This document shows positions 42,513-53,284 of a stretch of 64,000 bases of DNA, one piece after another. Below the pieces are notes generated by a model that was not told where the DNA came from, did not search any database, and saw only the letters and a program-made list of their open reading frames with translations. Origin of the DNA: Labyrinthula sp. Ha (Eukaryota; Sar; Bigyra; Labyrinthulida; Labyrinthulaceae); the NCBI GenBank assembly GCA_015227615.1, contig JAALGZ010000031.1, positions 186,001 through 250,000 of the forward strand. The letters run 5' to 3'. How positions within the stretch are numbered: the first letter of the stretch is position 1; each line of letters starts with the position of its first letter. The position numbers and the translations under genes are program-made.

Positions 42513-45252
42513 GTGCTGTTTAAGAGATTTCTAGGGCCTAACATAGAAATTTACCTAAAATGTGCGACATAATTAGAACTCTCCATTGATAGTTTGAATT
42601 CTAACCTTGCAAACCTAAACCAAGTTGAAATGATTGAAGTTTTTCAAAGTACTGTTAGATTTGGATTATACCTGGTATAAACATCCTGAATAAGCACGAT
42701 TAATAAAACCTTACCAGCTACAACCTCCATCTTTTCTTTGCGACCTATTATCCTACTTGTTTTTTAGTTTTCATCGTTGTAGAAGGTTTCAACAGTTATT
42801 ACGGTATATCTGAGCAAAACCTAAAGATCTCCAGAAAATCTATTCTCCCCAAATATATGACTATTGGGTAGACTTGCTTTTAGGGACGAAATATCAAGAA
42901 ATTATGTTATGTGTAGCCGAATCTCTATATTAATAGAGCATAATTGTAGTTGATACTAATATGCGCTCATTACTCTGAATCTCAGAAAAGGATCAAGGTG
43001 AGTCTCTTGTGCATAATTCGTCATTTGTAGCACTATTTTAGTTCATCAAAGCCGTATGTCTTCACGAAGTGGATTCTCCTCGCGAACGCATAATAAAAGT
43101 TATATATTCAAAGTTCTTTCTAAATAAGAGTTTCGCTAACATCATACTGGCTACATAATACTTGATTTTGTAAAAACATGACTAAATGCAAACACTACTT
43201 TAAAAAGCTGACCACGTTTTTCGAAACTGGAAAAGATTCATTTATTAGCCGAAGGTAGAAGGTTTGAGGGGAAAACTGAGTTTATTGGATTTATTGTTAC
43301 AGGACTAGGCATAATGAAATATACAATTGACCAGGAGAAACTGACGAAGAAAAGTTACATTAATCAAAATGACTTTCAGATTAGATTCAACAAAAGCTAA
43401 GATCAACAAAAACATGTTTCCTCAAGTCATAGGTGTACCAAGTATTTCTTATGAACACTACCTTAAAAATTTTGTAGCCAAAAATTTTTTTTCCTTAATA
43501 GTTCCTTTTGTACACAGAAAATAAGCAATCAAACGGAATTCACCTCAAGCAAAGTAGATCGAGCTATATGCAAAATGGAAGTAAAATTGAAAAACAGAGG
43601 TCACACACGCTCTTTTTGTTGTGACAGCAGAGGAGTCTAGGACATTGATATCCCCCACATACTCAAACAAACTAGTTTGATAATAAGTTTACAAGTCTTA
43701 AATCTTTTTCAGGAAAAGCTACTTGCCAATAACACGAGGAAAAATATAAGCAGGGTTAACAATGATTGAATATCGCTACTAGAATTGTCAAATTCGGCTA
43801 GAAATATTATCCCTTAACCCTTCTCAATGCCTGTTGCACTTATGCGAGGATGAACGAGAACTATGGTGACAATTCGTACAGAAGAATCACTGAATATAAA
43901 TGGTATAAAACATAAGATAAGATTTTCCAATTTGGTGATTCTTCACACTAAGCTTTCACATGGCTTCTTGTGAGTAAAATCCCAGTTTCATTCCCGTCTA
44001 AACATATGAATAAGAAAATAAAAGCCTGAAATGGAGAGAGAACAAGGTATTAGTAGCAAAGCCAAACTCTAGATTCATAAAGTTGCATTTATCTCTGCGT
44101 GCATCAAAACTTCAAGCATACATAAAACGGTATTCCTGCGCAAGACCACAACAGGTTTTTGTGGCATGGTGCGTATATATCCTCTGAAACTAGAAGAAAA
44201 ATATTTAGGCTCCTCGTATCACCTGCATTTACTTAATCATGCTTTACTTCTATTAGTTGAGGTTCATGCAGGTACAGGTGCAATGTTGACTCATTAAACG
44301 AGCAGTGTGAGAGCATTTGCAACACTCTCGCAGTTTTATTCCGATTCACCCACGCAAAGAATATATAGTTGTAGTGTTCTCAACTTACATCTAATTCATA
44401 TTGACTCATTGCTAAGTTGAGAACATGGATACTTGCTACCGAGGTGCCTGTGTAATTTACAAAGTTGAAAAGGCAACTTGTCGTCTAATGTTAGATAAAG
44501 AGCTTCACAGTGGTGATAGCCTGAAAACTTCTTTGGGGGAGATGAGCCCCAGCAAGAACCCGTGCACAGTATTACTGTATTTTTTTCTTTGTATTAGATT
44601 CACAATTTAGAATTTGGGATATTGTTATACACAAATTGAAAGCAACTGCTACTTAAATGTTAATAAGTTCCCGTGCTTATTTTGGGGGTATCTCTTTCAA
44701 CAAGAAAGGGCAACAGTGTGCTGACAAAAGATCTAACAGTGGTTCTTCATTGAAACATATTCTTAAAGGTAGATAATTGGCCTTATGCTCAGAAGCTCTT
44801 ATTTCTAAGTTCTTCCGAAATCAGTTTCGCTAAACCTAATATCTGGCCATATGGTAATTTAACATTCTTAACTACATATCAAGAGCTTCTTAAGGACTTC
44901 ATCAAATTATCTCTTACTTAGTTTAACAAGAGTACTCTTCACATATATATGACGGTGTAAGATATCTCGTTAGACATATTTAATTTCAATTCAAGCAACG
45001 ACTGCACGGAGAATTTATTATTGGTTATTTTCTATATTTCCCCAAAAGGCCTGATATTTTCAAATAGTGAACAAAATTCAAATGATATCATTGGTGTTTG
45101 ACATTATTTTCACCAATCAGATAACACTTGAGGACTATTCTTAGGGAATTCCGAAAAGAAAGATATTTTTCCTCTCCTGTGTTGTCGTTATGTACCCGGG
45201 CTTTGCGTCATAACCTGCTATTGATATAAGAATCATATCTATCTTACTTACG

Positions 45253-45262
45253 TATATATACT
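45253..45262 (+). promoter_or_regulatory. TATATATACT element directly before the cysteine synthase start
   Basis: Same 10-mer as at 31608-31617, ending 4 nt before the ATG. See the COG8 element. Confidence 0.35.
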
Positions 45263-45266
45263 CAGG

Positions 45267-46430
45267 ATGAAGCGTTTTTTAAGTTTGGCTTCATTTAAAG
45301 ATGCACCAGCCTTTCAAACGCTTGTAGGGAAAACAAACTTAGTGTATCTGAAATCATTTAGTGAACAAACTGGTTGCAATATATATGGAAAATGTGAATA
45401 TGAGAATCCTGGCGGAAGTGTTAAAGATAGAGCAGCTATGAAAATGATTCTTGGTGCAGAAGAGCGTGGTGAGCTTGTAAGAGGTGAACCAGGCTTAATT
45501 ATAGAAGGTACTGCAGGAAATACTGGAATTGGACTAGCTTTAGCATCTAGAGTCTTTGGTTACAAATGCGTAATTGTGATTGCTAATACAAACTCACAGG
45601 AGAAGAAAAATGTGCTGCGTTGGGCTGGTGCACATTTGGTTGAAGTAGCAGCAGTTCCATATAAGAATAAGAATAATTATGTACATGTCGCAGAACGAGT
45701 TGCAAGAAACCTGAAAGAAAAAGGTGTGAAAGCGTTCTATGCAAATCAATGGGATAATTTGGATAATAAGAAAGCTCATGTAGAAACGGGTCGGGAAATT
45801 CTTAGTGACATGTACTCTTTGACGGGAGAAGGTGTTGACGCGTTTTCCTGTGCAGCTGGAACTGGTGGCACTATAGCAGGTGTTTGGGAATGTATGAAAC
45901 AAGAAAGTCCATCAACAAATATATTTTTGACTGATCCAAAAGGTGCTGGCCTTGTTTCTTACTATCAAACTGGAGAGTTGAAATCTAATGGATCATCTAT
46001 AAGTGAAGGGATTGGACAAAATAGAATAACGGGAAACCTAGAAGGCTTTGAACCAACTGAATGTTTTGAAGTGACTGATACTGAAATGATTAATGCATTG
46101 AATCAACTTCAAGAAAAAGAGGGGTTGGCTCTTGGAGGAAGTGCTGGTGTTAATGTAGCGGGAACTCTAAAAGTAGCAGAACATATGGGCTTTGGAAGCG
46201 GGAGTAATATTGTTACAGTTTTATGTGATATGGGTCAGAGATATGCCTCAAAAATATATAGTGAACAATTCTTGGTGGGAAAGGACTTACCTGTTGCACC
46301 ATGGCTTCGAAACAAAAGAGATCTTCGTTTTTTCCATGAATATAACGAAGAAGAAGAAGAAAAAATAGAAAGTGCTGAAGAGCAAATTAGAATTGCAACT
46401 GAAGAAGCGTTGCATCATAAAGCTATCTAA
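45267..46430 (+). CDS. cysteine synthase (PLP-dependent, fungal cysteine synthase 2-like)
   Basis: A 387-residue fold-type II PLP enzyme that would make cysteine from O-acetylserine (or a related activated serine) and sulfide. The Schiff-base lysine is Lys53 in ENPGGSVKDRAA. GTAGNTGIGLA (residues 81-91) binds the substrate carboxylate, GTGGTIAG (198-205) holds the PLP phosphate, and GSAGVN (291-296) carries the serine that contacts the pyridine nitrogen. The SQEKKN segment with WAGAHLVEV and the longer C-terminus ending in acidic helices resemble the fungal mitochondrial 'cysteine synthase 2' group (yeast YGR012W type) more than bacterial CysK. The first residues MKRFLSLASF are weakly amphipathic, so mitochondrial import is possible. 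There is no CBS or heme domain, so it is not cystathionine beta-synthase. Confidence 0.9.
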   Translation: MKRFLSLASFKDAPAFQTLVGKTNLVYLKSFSEQTGCNIYGKCEYENPGGSVKDRAAMKMILGAEERGELVRGEPGLIIEGTAGNTGIGLALASRVFGYKCVIVIANTNSQEKKNVLRWAGAHLVEVAAVPYKNKNNYVHVAERVARNLKEKGVKAFYANQWDNLDNKKAHVETGREILSDMYSLTGEGVDAFSCAAGTGGTIAGVWECMKQESPSTNIFLTDPKGAGLVSYYQTGELKSNGSSISEGIGQNRITGNLEGFEPTECFEVTDTEMINALNQLQEKEGLALGGSAGVNVAGTLKVAEHMGFGSGSNIVTVLCDMGQRYASKIYSEQFLVGKDLPVAPWLRNKRDLRFFHEYNEEEEEKIESAEEQIRIATEEALHHKAI

Positions 46431-49400
46431 GTACTACTAGGGTCTGTCACCTATAGGTGTTTATTCAATACAACTCAATTCTTTCCATGAACTTACTTAT
46501 GGCATCTCTATAAAAGGGAACACAAAATTCATCAATAAAACTTGAAAAATATTCTTCCAAGTCCATTCAATAGACTGAAACATGTTAAATTGGCTTAAAC
46601 CAGTGCAATGGACCATTGTGTCGTATGCTGAGAATGGAACTCAGAAAAAATATTAAAAGCAACAACTATGTACTTATTGTGAAAAAGCGTTACTATGGAG
46701 TTCACAAATATAGCTTTTTCTCAAACATTTGCAAATTTTTTCTGCTACTGTACAGCTGATGAAGATTAGGTTACTTTACCTTAAATAAGATTCTCTGCAG
46801 CACAAATTGACTCGAGTTTATCAAATCCAAAAAAAATGATTGAACTAGGCCTTTGAAGCCCCTTTTAACTTATTATTTGTCCTTAGACTGACCAACTGTT
46901 TTATATATGCTCTATTACCTTATTTACTTACTTTTGTATATGGCTCTTAGACAGCTAGTTAAGCAATTCAGTGTAATAGCTTCAAGCTTTATCTGCTAGG
47001 TCTGAACCATAGAACAGTTAGACGCTAAAAAGTGAGGCAGAGTTACTAACAAGAGTGTTCGGCTGTGAACTGATCTGATTCAGGCTATCTTCAGTGATCA
47101 ACAAGTCATTCCCAACACAAATTACTCAACAAGAGCTTTTAAAAAAGAATCAAAAAGTCCTTTCATGCTTAAGACGAGCTTTGAAATTTGCTTAGGTCGC
47201 ATGATTCTAAATCTCTCTGCTCGCAAGGAGCCACTCTTAGTTTATTGTTTAACTTACTGTTAGCTTTACTCCTTGTTTCTTGTTCTATCTTACATATTAT
47301 CGTGAGACTGTTTATGCTTTAATTTTCCAAAATATTCTCTTAATAAATCTTATTCTATGAGTTGATAATAATATGATAACGAAGAATTGTTAACTGGTTA
47401 AATGTACACAATGCATAGACTGAGTTTACTGTATTTTACACTTTTGAAATTTTTTCAAACGAATACTTACACTATTATTCTTATATGTTCATTAATCAGA
47501 ATTTATGTGGTAATGTTTGTTTACTTAATAGAAAGTATGACCTCAAAGTATACATTTTTAGGATCTTGCTGGATCACATAATTAACACCTCTCTCATTGT
47601 CCAGGACAATAATGTGAAATTTAGCTATCAAACTAATTATTTTGAATGTCTATGAAAAATATCACACATCTATATGGTACTCGAGCTGCCTATCACAGAA
47701 GAAGAATTATGTACTTTTAAAGGTTATGATTCAAGTCAAACTAATTTCTGTACAAAGCGACTAGAAAATTTTTCAATTGTTTTCTTGGAAGCTCAGATGT
47801 GTTCTATCTACATTACTCAGGCTTGAAGTAAAAATTCGATAACATGTCTAAGATCCTACTCTGTAACAATTAGAAATGGTTTAGGCAAGGTATAGCCATA
47901 TGTCTTAGGCTATTTTATAAGATCAGTCTACTTGATTAGGGTTTCTATTGACATCTGAGTCACATCGTAATGGCTTTGAATTAACCTGTAAGGATGTATA
48001 GAAAGTACCTTCCTCTGTATATTACCAAATTCTTTTTGGCCATTAATAAGTAATCCCAGAGACCAGTCCCATAAATTTCACAGTCTTTGGTGCAATGGTT
48101 TTAGCACCCTAATAGAATTTTAGGGCTAAGAATTACAAAAAAATCCAAGTATGTAAGGTAAGAGTTCGTAGTCTCCATAACCATAATGATGTAAAAGTAC
48201 AATAGTAAAGATCAGAACAAGCTACGAAATAACTTTAAATAACAATAACAGTAGGTGGTTCTGCTTATTTTTCTACTTCAGCGGCCTATTCAGGTAATTT
48301 TTCGAAACACATATCAATTGAACTTCATAGGCTGTTGGCGAATGATCCTTCAAACGTCACCTGGCTGATAACCCAAGCTTGGTACAGGTGTCAAATAAGT
48401 ATTAACTCAATCATCATATTCCTTGCAGAAATATGGGTGCGAGTTCACGTAGTGGATCTAAAGTCTGGTATACATTTTAGTCAGATCTTTCTAGCTTTTT
48501 ATATTCACGCTTAATTATATTATTAGGACGAATTAACAGGTGAAGGAGTGGAAACATTAGTTGACAAGACCCTTTCTGTAGAGTCAGGGGGGGGGGTAAC
48601 TCGAATGCTTGAAGGCTGTCGAATTGTTGTCTGGCTCTATTTTTCGAACTCAAATGCGATAACCTTACTCAGGATGCTCCTAATAGTGAACCCTGGCTTT
48701 CTATTACCATTCCGTTAGGTTTATCCTTTTTCCTTTTCACGTTTAATCCACTGTGAAAATTTCATAAGAAGGAACAGGAGCAGGCCTTCAACAGAGAAGT
48801 TGGGAAACTTGAAGATATAGAAAATCTGCTTTGATTTTTCCTAGTTTCGCTCCCCATTAATTTTTTTTTATTTGAATTTGCAAATTTAAGAAATACAGGC
48901 AAAGAGTTCATCATATTTTTTCATAAGATCTTAGAAGATTCCATCAACACCTCCTTCCGAATCTAACAATAATGTAGAGGCACACAAAAGGCGAAGTCTG
49001 TATCAATTTTCTAGTTACTGCGCAGATTGAACTAGTGCAGGACAGTGGATTTAAGAAAATGCAAAGTATAAGAACACTTTTAGGTTTTAGCAAGACTTTG
49101 AAACGAAATGGCAAAGAAGCTGTCTTATTCTTTAGTAGGTAGAAAACCAAATAGAAAAACCGATATTCACATGAATTATTTTCTGTAGAACTGAATAATA
49201 ATTTCATATCAAGTACGAAATGACGTAAGTAGACGGTGGTCCATCCTATACCCAAAATATGTTACAAGCTTAAACAGTACTATGAAAGGAATAAGGAGAT
49301 TCTAAACTCAAGAGACTAAATCCAACAAAGTTGTCAAGTACCTAAATCCTTATAAGTTTGGCATAATAAAGTTATTTCTATCATAAATTCTGTTTGATAC

Positions 49401-49467
49401 ATCTAACATAAGTTGATGAGTTGGTATCTTAATCCCACTAGTACCTAGATATAAGAAACTATAACGG
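46431..49467. other. 3-kb AT-rich spacer without recognised gene
   Basis: No frame longer than about 100 codons and no motif on either strand. A run of nine G at about 48589-48597 is unusual in this AT-rich DNA. No repeat partner was found inside the window. Confidence 0.5.
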
Positions 49468-49563
49468 ATGAATACGATCAGCAGTAGTCAGAGCCAATTG
49501 AAACAATATCCAAAACTTGAACAGATGGAAAATACGACCAATTCAAATCCAGAAGAATATTGA
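49468..49563 (+). CDS. 31-codon upstream open reading frame
   Basis: An ATG at 49468 opens a polar, Gln/Ser-rich frame of 31 codons whose TGA ends 2 nt before the ATG of the following gene (TGACAATG). It could be a regulatory uORF that allows restart. It could also be a real first exon joined by an unseen intron, since a GT...AG of 41 nt at about 49484-49524 would link it in frame. Undecided. Confidence 0.3.
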   Translation: MNTISSSQSQLKQYPKLEQMENTTNSNPEEY

Positions 49564-49565
49564 CA

Positions 49566-51446
49566 ATGGAGGACACTGAACAAAAGGTTATTGAATTGAA
49601 TAGGCTGGACGTAAAGGAAAACTATGAATCAGAAGATCTGGAAGCCGCACTAGATGAAGATGTAATATGTTATCATTTAGCTCGAATTGCAACTTTGAAG
49701 CTAAAAGATACAAAGCTGGAAGAGCTTAATAAGAAAACACTGAAACAACTGTTGGACAAAATATTTGGTTACAGTTCAAACTTTCCCTCAGGAAATGAAA
49801 CTGGGCACCAAAGCTCTCTAATCCAAAACTTTGGATGGCTGGAGAGGCAAAGCTTTGGCTATGATGCACCAGAAGATTATTATTTTATTCTGAATAAAAA
49901 CTACATGAACACAATAAACAAAGAAATTTATTCTCGTCAAACCATGGGAGCATTTAGAGTAATTGAGTTGATTGACCCTTTTACGAAAGGAAATCTTTTT
50001 GATATAATGTTCTCTCAAAGTTTTGCTACTTATCAGAGAAACCTTATGGTTGGATATTTTTTTCAAGTTGTCGATGGAGAAGTAAAGACTCAATTGCAGT
50101 ATACAGATTATTTTTTATATCGTTTTTTTCACTGGTTTAAACAGTTTCCGAAAGATTTTTTTAATAATTTTATTGAGAAGAAAGTTACGTTCAATAGAAA
50201 AACAACATTAAAAAATGTCATGCAGGGGAATGTTCCATTATCTTTATTCTACCGGTACCTCTTATACTTTTTTCATCATGCCAAACAAGAAGATAAGAAT
50301 CGGTTTCTGGAAATATTTCATTCTGTTTTTTTTGACGGTGAAGTTCCAAATCTTCTTACTCTTCAATGTATTTTTATTTTTGTAAAATTTACCACAAAAA
50401 TTAAGTACAAAGAGTTTTTACCAGTTTTGACACAGTTTTCAACCATGTGCTTGAAAAAGATAGAAAAAGAAAAGTTTAATGAAATAGTTTACTTCACGAT
50501 TAAAGTGTTAGAGGTATGGAAAGAAGAGAAGCTATTTCAACCTAAAATTGTCCATGAAAAAAGTTTTCAGGACTATGTTTCTTCAGTCATCCAGTACCTT
50601 CAAAACCTAAGAAAACCTAAAAAAATTAAGAGAGGAGATAATTTTGTTATTGAAAAATATATACATGACATTACCCAAAATTCAGAGCTATTCCTGACTT
50701 TGTTAAAAACATCAGTCGAGCGCTTTAATGAAGGTTTTCTTCACGTTGACGACGTTGAAGCAATATTATTTATGTTTAACACTGTTTTTCCCGAGCATGT
50801 TCTTGATATCATTATAAAATCAGATAATTCCAGCCAAAGCAGTAAACTGGAAAAATACCTTTGTCGTAAAGAAGACTTTGAGACATTGATTTGGCAGCTA
50901 TTATATCATAAGAATAGGATTATTCAAGAAAATAAAAAAGTTCTATCTAAAATATCGTCCGCCTTTCAAAAAATGGATTATTTCAAACTAATATTTATTG
51001 AAGAAGCTCCTTTTATTAATGAAGCAAGAATATCTGCTTTAGTCGTTCGACTTCAGAGAAGGTTCAATCTATCTGTAGGAGATATATCTTTCTTGCAGAA
51101 GCCTGCGAGAACAACTACTCGGAAAATTCCAAAGTATGAGGTTGACCACAAGAATTATCCAGTTATGTCCTTTGAACTAGATATCCTTGTGTATGCTCTA
51201 CAGAAACTTTCCAAGTTTCTAGATATGAGTATTGACCTTAGACCTCTGGGAGATTTAAGATTCATTAGTCTTTTCATATTTTTTTCTTTTTGGGTTAAAT
51301 TGTTCCTCATCGAGTTTGATCTTTGGCTACTTCTCAACTCTATAACACTGCTATTAACGTTATCTTATAGGCACTTCAACGGAGTTAAACTTTTTGGAGT
51401 TTTGTTTACCATAAGCTGCTTACCGAGAGCTTTGATGATTCTTTGA
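49566..51446 (+). CDS. unrecognised helical protein with hydrophobic C-terminus
   Basis: A 626-residue protein that I do not recognise. The first 50 residues are acidic. Residues about 90-480 are rich in Phe, Lys and Tyr with a regular pattern of amphipathic helices (for example FLYRFFHWFKQFPKDFFNNF), suggesting an armadillo/HEAT-like solenoid. The last 60 residues hold two likely membrane-crossing or membrane-embedded segments (around LFIFFSFWVKLFLIEF and LLLNSITLLLTL), so it may be anchored to a membrane by its tail. No catalytic motif was seen. The abrupt hydrophobic change near residue 565 (about 51260) could also mean that a short intron lies there and the true end differs. Confidence 0.6.
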   Translation: MEDTEQKVIELNRLDVKENYESEDLEAALDEDVICYHLARIATLKLKDTKLEELNKKTLKQLLDKIFGYSSNFPSGNETGHQSSLIQNFGWLERQSFGYDAPEDYYFILNKNYMNTINKEIYSRQTMGAFRVIELIDPFTKGNLFDIMFSQSFATYQRNLMVGYFFQVVDGEVKTQLQYTDYFLYRFFHWFKQFPKDFFNNFIEKKVTFNRKTTLKNVMQGNVPLSLFYRYLLYFFHHAKQEDKNRFLEIFHSVFFDGEVPNLLTLQCIFIFVKFTTKIKYKEFLPVLTQFSTMCLKKIEKEKFNEIVYFTIKVLEVWKEEKLFQPKIVHEKSFQDYVSSVIQYLQNLRKPKKIKRGDNFVIEKYIHDITQNSELFLTLLKTSVERFNEGFLHVDDVEAILFMFNTVFPEHVLDIIIKSDNSSQSSKLEKYLCRKEDFETLIWQLLYHKNRIIQENKKVLSKISSAFQKMDYFKLIFIEEAPFINEARISALVVRLQRRFNLSVGDISFLQKPARTTTRKIPKYEVDHKNYPVMSFELDILVYALQKLSKFLDMSIDLRPLGDLRFISLFIFFSFWVKLFLIEFDLWLLLNSITLLLTLSYRHFNGVKLFGVLFTISCLPRALMIL

Positions 51447-51889
51447 TTTGTTCAAGCTCTGGCTTGTAATCATCTATGGAGGTTTACAAATTGCATGTTG
51501 TATAAAGGTTTCAATCACTAACGAATCTATTATGTGTTGTATACTTGTTTTTGCATACATGCTCTAGATTTACTTACAAGTATCGTTCTTATCATAGAAG
51601 GAATTTGACCTTGGACGTTACACACTATCCTTAACTCTTGTTTAATCCCAAAAATCACTGAATTTTGGCAGAGTTACCGTAAGAGGGCGACATTTTGTGT
51701 AGATGCTGAAAGACCACACGCTCAGAATCCACTTGAGCAAGTGAACTAGTTAAGACATTCTTATTTGGATGTTCTATTGCACATAAATTAACTGAAGTAA
51801 CTATGGTGTTATGCAGCCCTTAATTTTAAGAAGAAAGAAACTCTATAATACAAGCAACTTATTTTGCCATCCTATTCAGGTAGTTAATA
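51447..51889. other. spacer between convergent genes
   Basis: No gene seen. Presumably contains the 3' ends of the solenoid protein and of the signal peptide peptidase gene. Confidence 0.5.
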
Positions 51890-53284
51890 TTATTGGTCTT
51901 TTTTTTTAGAAGTCTCTGCGTCGCTCTCCTCTATCTCAAACTCAAAGAGTTTTTTTACCTCACCTCTATATGCTGCATGTATCAAGCTACCAGATAAGAG
52001 TGCCGGAACAATATACAACAATGCTGGTTGTGCATGTTGAAAAAGGTACATTACAGCAACAGTGGCAATTAAACTGAGCACATACCAAAAAGTCACAACT
52101 TCAAAATAGCTACTTTCATTTGATGCATCGAACTTTCCCAGAAAAGAGAGAAAGAATCCAGGAACTACAATATCTCCTAAACCAAGCATGGAATATTGAA
52201 ACGTTCCACAAGAGTCTTGGTTTCTGAAGAATAGCAATTTAATTGGGGCATCAATGCTTGTAGCAACTTTAACCATAACATTGTCACCAAAAATACCTTC
52301 TGAGAAAAACACCCAAAAGATGTCATAAAAGAAAAGACCTAGCAATAAGACTGCACCAGTTTTGTAGGAAGATAGGTTTAATTGCTTCAGGGCCAACATG
52401 CAGAAACTGACACCCAAAAAATTGTTTAAAATCCATTTTAAATTTTCTGCAACTAGAAAGGGAATTTCATATGGAAATGACTCGGCTTGTAAACAGTAAT
52501 ATAAAGCGATGATTTGAAGAGACACAAACCAGCAAAAAAGATCTGAAACTTTAGCTTCGATATCTATTTCTAACTTTTGTCCAAAGAATACTTTTGTTCT
52601 TTTAAACTCAAACAAGTTAGCTTCTAGGGGTGCATCTGAGGATTTAAAAAGCTCAAGGTATTGTGAAAAGTTTGAAGCTAAAGCAAACGTAGCAACAAAA
52701 ATAATATATACCGATATTAATTTTTGGAAAATTTCTGGATCAAGTTTCTTGCTCAACAAGAAAAGTCCAAAGAGTGCGCATGATGCTGTTATAGGAAACC
52801 AAGCAGCATCAGAGGATTTTAAACTTTGCTGTTCTACCTTTTTGTGCTTATCCACATTAGCATATATAAAAATACTATGGTATCCACCACAAAGAATTGT
52901 AAAAAGTGATATCAGCAACGTGTGCAAGGTTGTCTGAAGTTCAGAAAAAGTAAACTTCGGCCCTTCTGAAAGTTTTTCTTTACGTTTTTCTTCGTAAATT
53001 ATAGAAAACTTAGTGCTATTATACTCCTCATGACATTTCGGGAAATAATCTCCATGAACTTCTACTTTGAAATCTTTCAGGGGTATCTGCACAGCTCCAA
53101 ATGAACCGGAACTTTCTTTAGTTGGATAAAAGTAACCTTCCGCAGGTTTATCTGCTTGTGATTTTAAAGCTATAAATATATAGGATACAAAAAGAAGAAA
53201 TAAAGATGCATAGGATAGTTTAATTCTGTGAAGGATATCTTTTGTCATTTTTTGAGTTTTTTCTTTGACAGTTGTCCTTTCCAT
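51890..53284 (-). CDS. signal peptide peptidase (presenilin-type aspartyl protease)
   Basis: A 464-residue multi-span intramembrane protease that cuts leftover signal peptides and other type II helices in the ER membrane. A first hydrophobic segment lies at residues 24-40, then a luminal part of about 75 residues, then about eight further spans. The catalytic aspartates are Asp321 in FFYDIFWVFF and Asp371 in GLGDIVVPG, and the PAL motif is at 420-422 (QPALLYIVP). YD, GxGD and PAL in this order are diagnostic for SPP/SPPL. The C-terminus KKDQ is a KKxx di-lysine ER-retrieval signal, which favours SPP itself (HM13) over Golgi or lysosomal SPPL proteins. Family length is about 380-480. The start is the first ATG. 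Confidence 0.93.
   Translation of the reverse strand: MERTTVKEKTQKMTKDILHRIKLSYASLFLLFVSYIFIALKSQADKPAEGYFYPTKESSGSFGAVQIPLKDFKVEVHGDYFPKCHEEYNSTKFSIIYEEKRKEKLSEGPKFTFSELQTTLHTLLISLFTILCGGYHSIFIYANVDKHKKVEQQSLKSSDAAWFPITASCALFGLFLLSKKLDPEIFQKLISVYIIFVATFALASNFSQYLELFKSSDAPLEANLFEFKRTKVFFGQKLEIDIEAKVSDLFCWFVSLQIIALYYCLQAESFPYEIPFLVAENLKWILNNFLGVSFCMLALKQLNLSSYKTGAVLLLGLFFYDIFWVFFSEGIFGDNVMVKVATSIDAPIKLLFFRNQDSCGTFQYSMLGLGDIVVPGFFLSFLGKFDASNESSYFEVVTFWYVLSLIATVAVMYLFQHAQPALLYIVPALLSGSLIHAAYRGEVKKLFEFEIEESDAETSKKKDQ

Larger units (their letters stand above)
40763..45252. other. 4.5-kb spacer, largely without genes
   Basis: AT-rich, holding one possible small frame (41056-41283, minus strand) and one copy of a dispersed repeat (42050-42512). 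Nothing else could be supported. A stretch near 41.9-42.0 kb shares a 13-nt match with retroelement polymerase sequence but is too short to call. Confidence 0.5.

Noticed and set aside
45267-46430. Cystathionine beta-synthase as the identity of the PLP enzyme.
   Set aside because: There is no heme-binding N-terminus and no CBS pair at the C-terminus, and the active-site segments fit cysteine synthase better.
48944-49255. A 103-codon minus-strand frame with hydrophobic stretches.
   Set aside because: The hydrophobic stretches follow from T-rich DNA; no start context, motif or neighbouring exon supports it.
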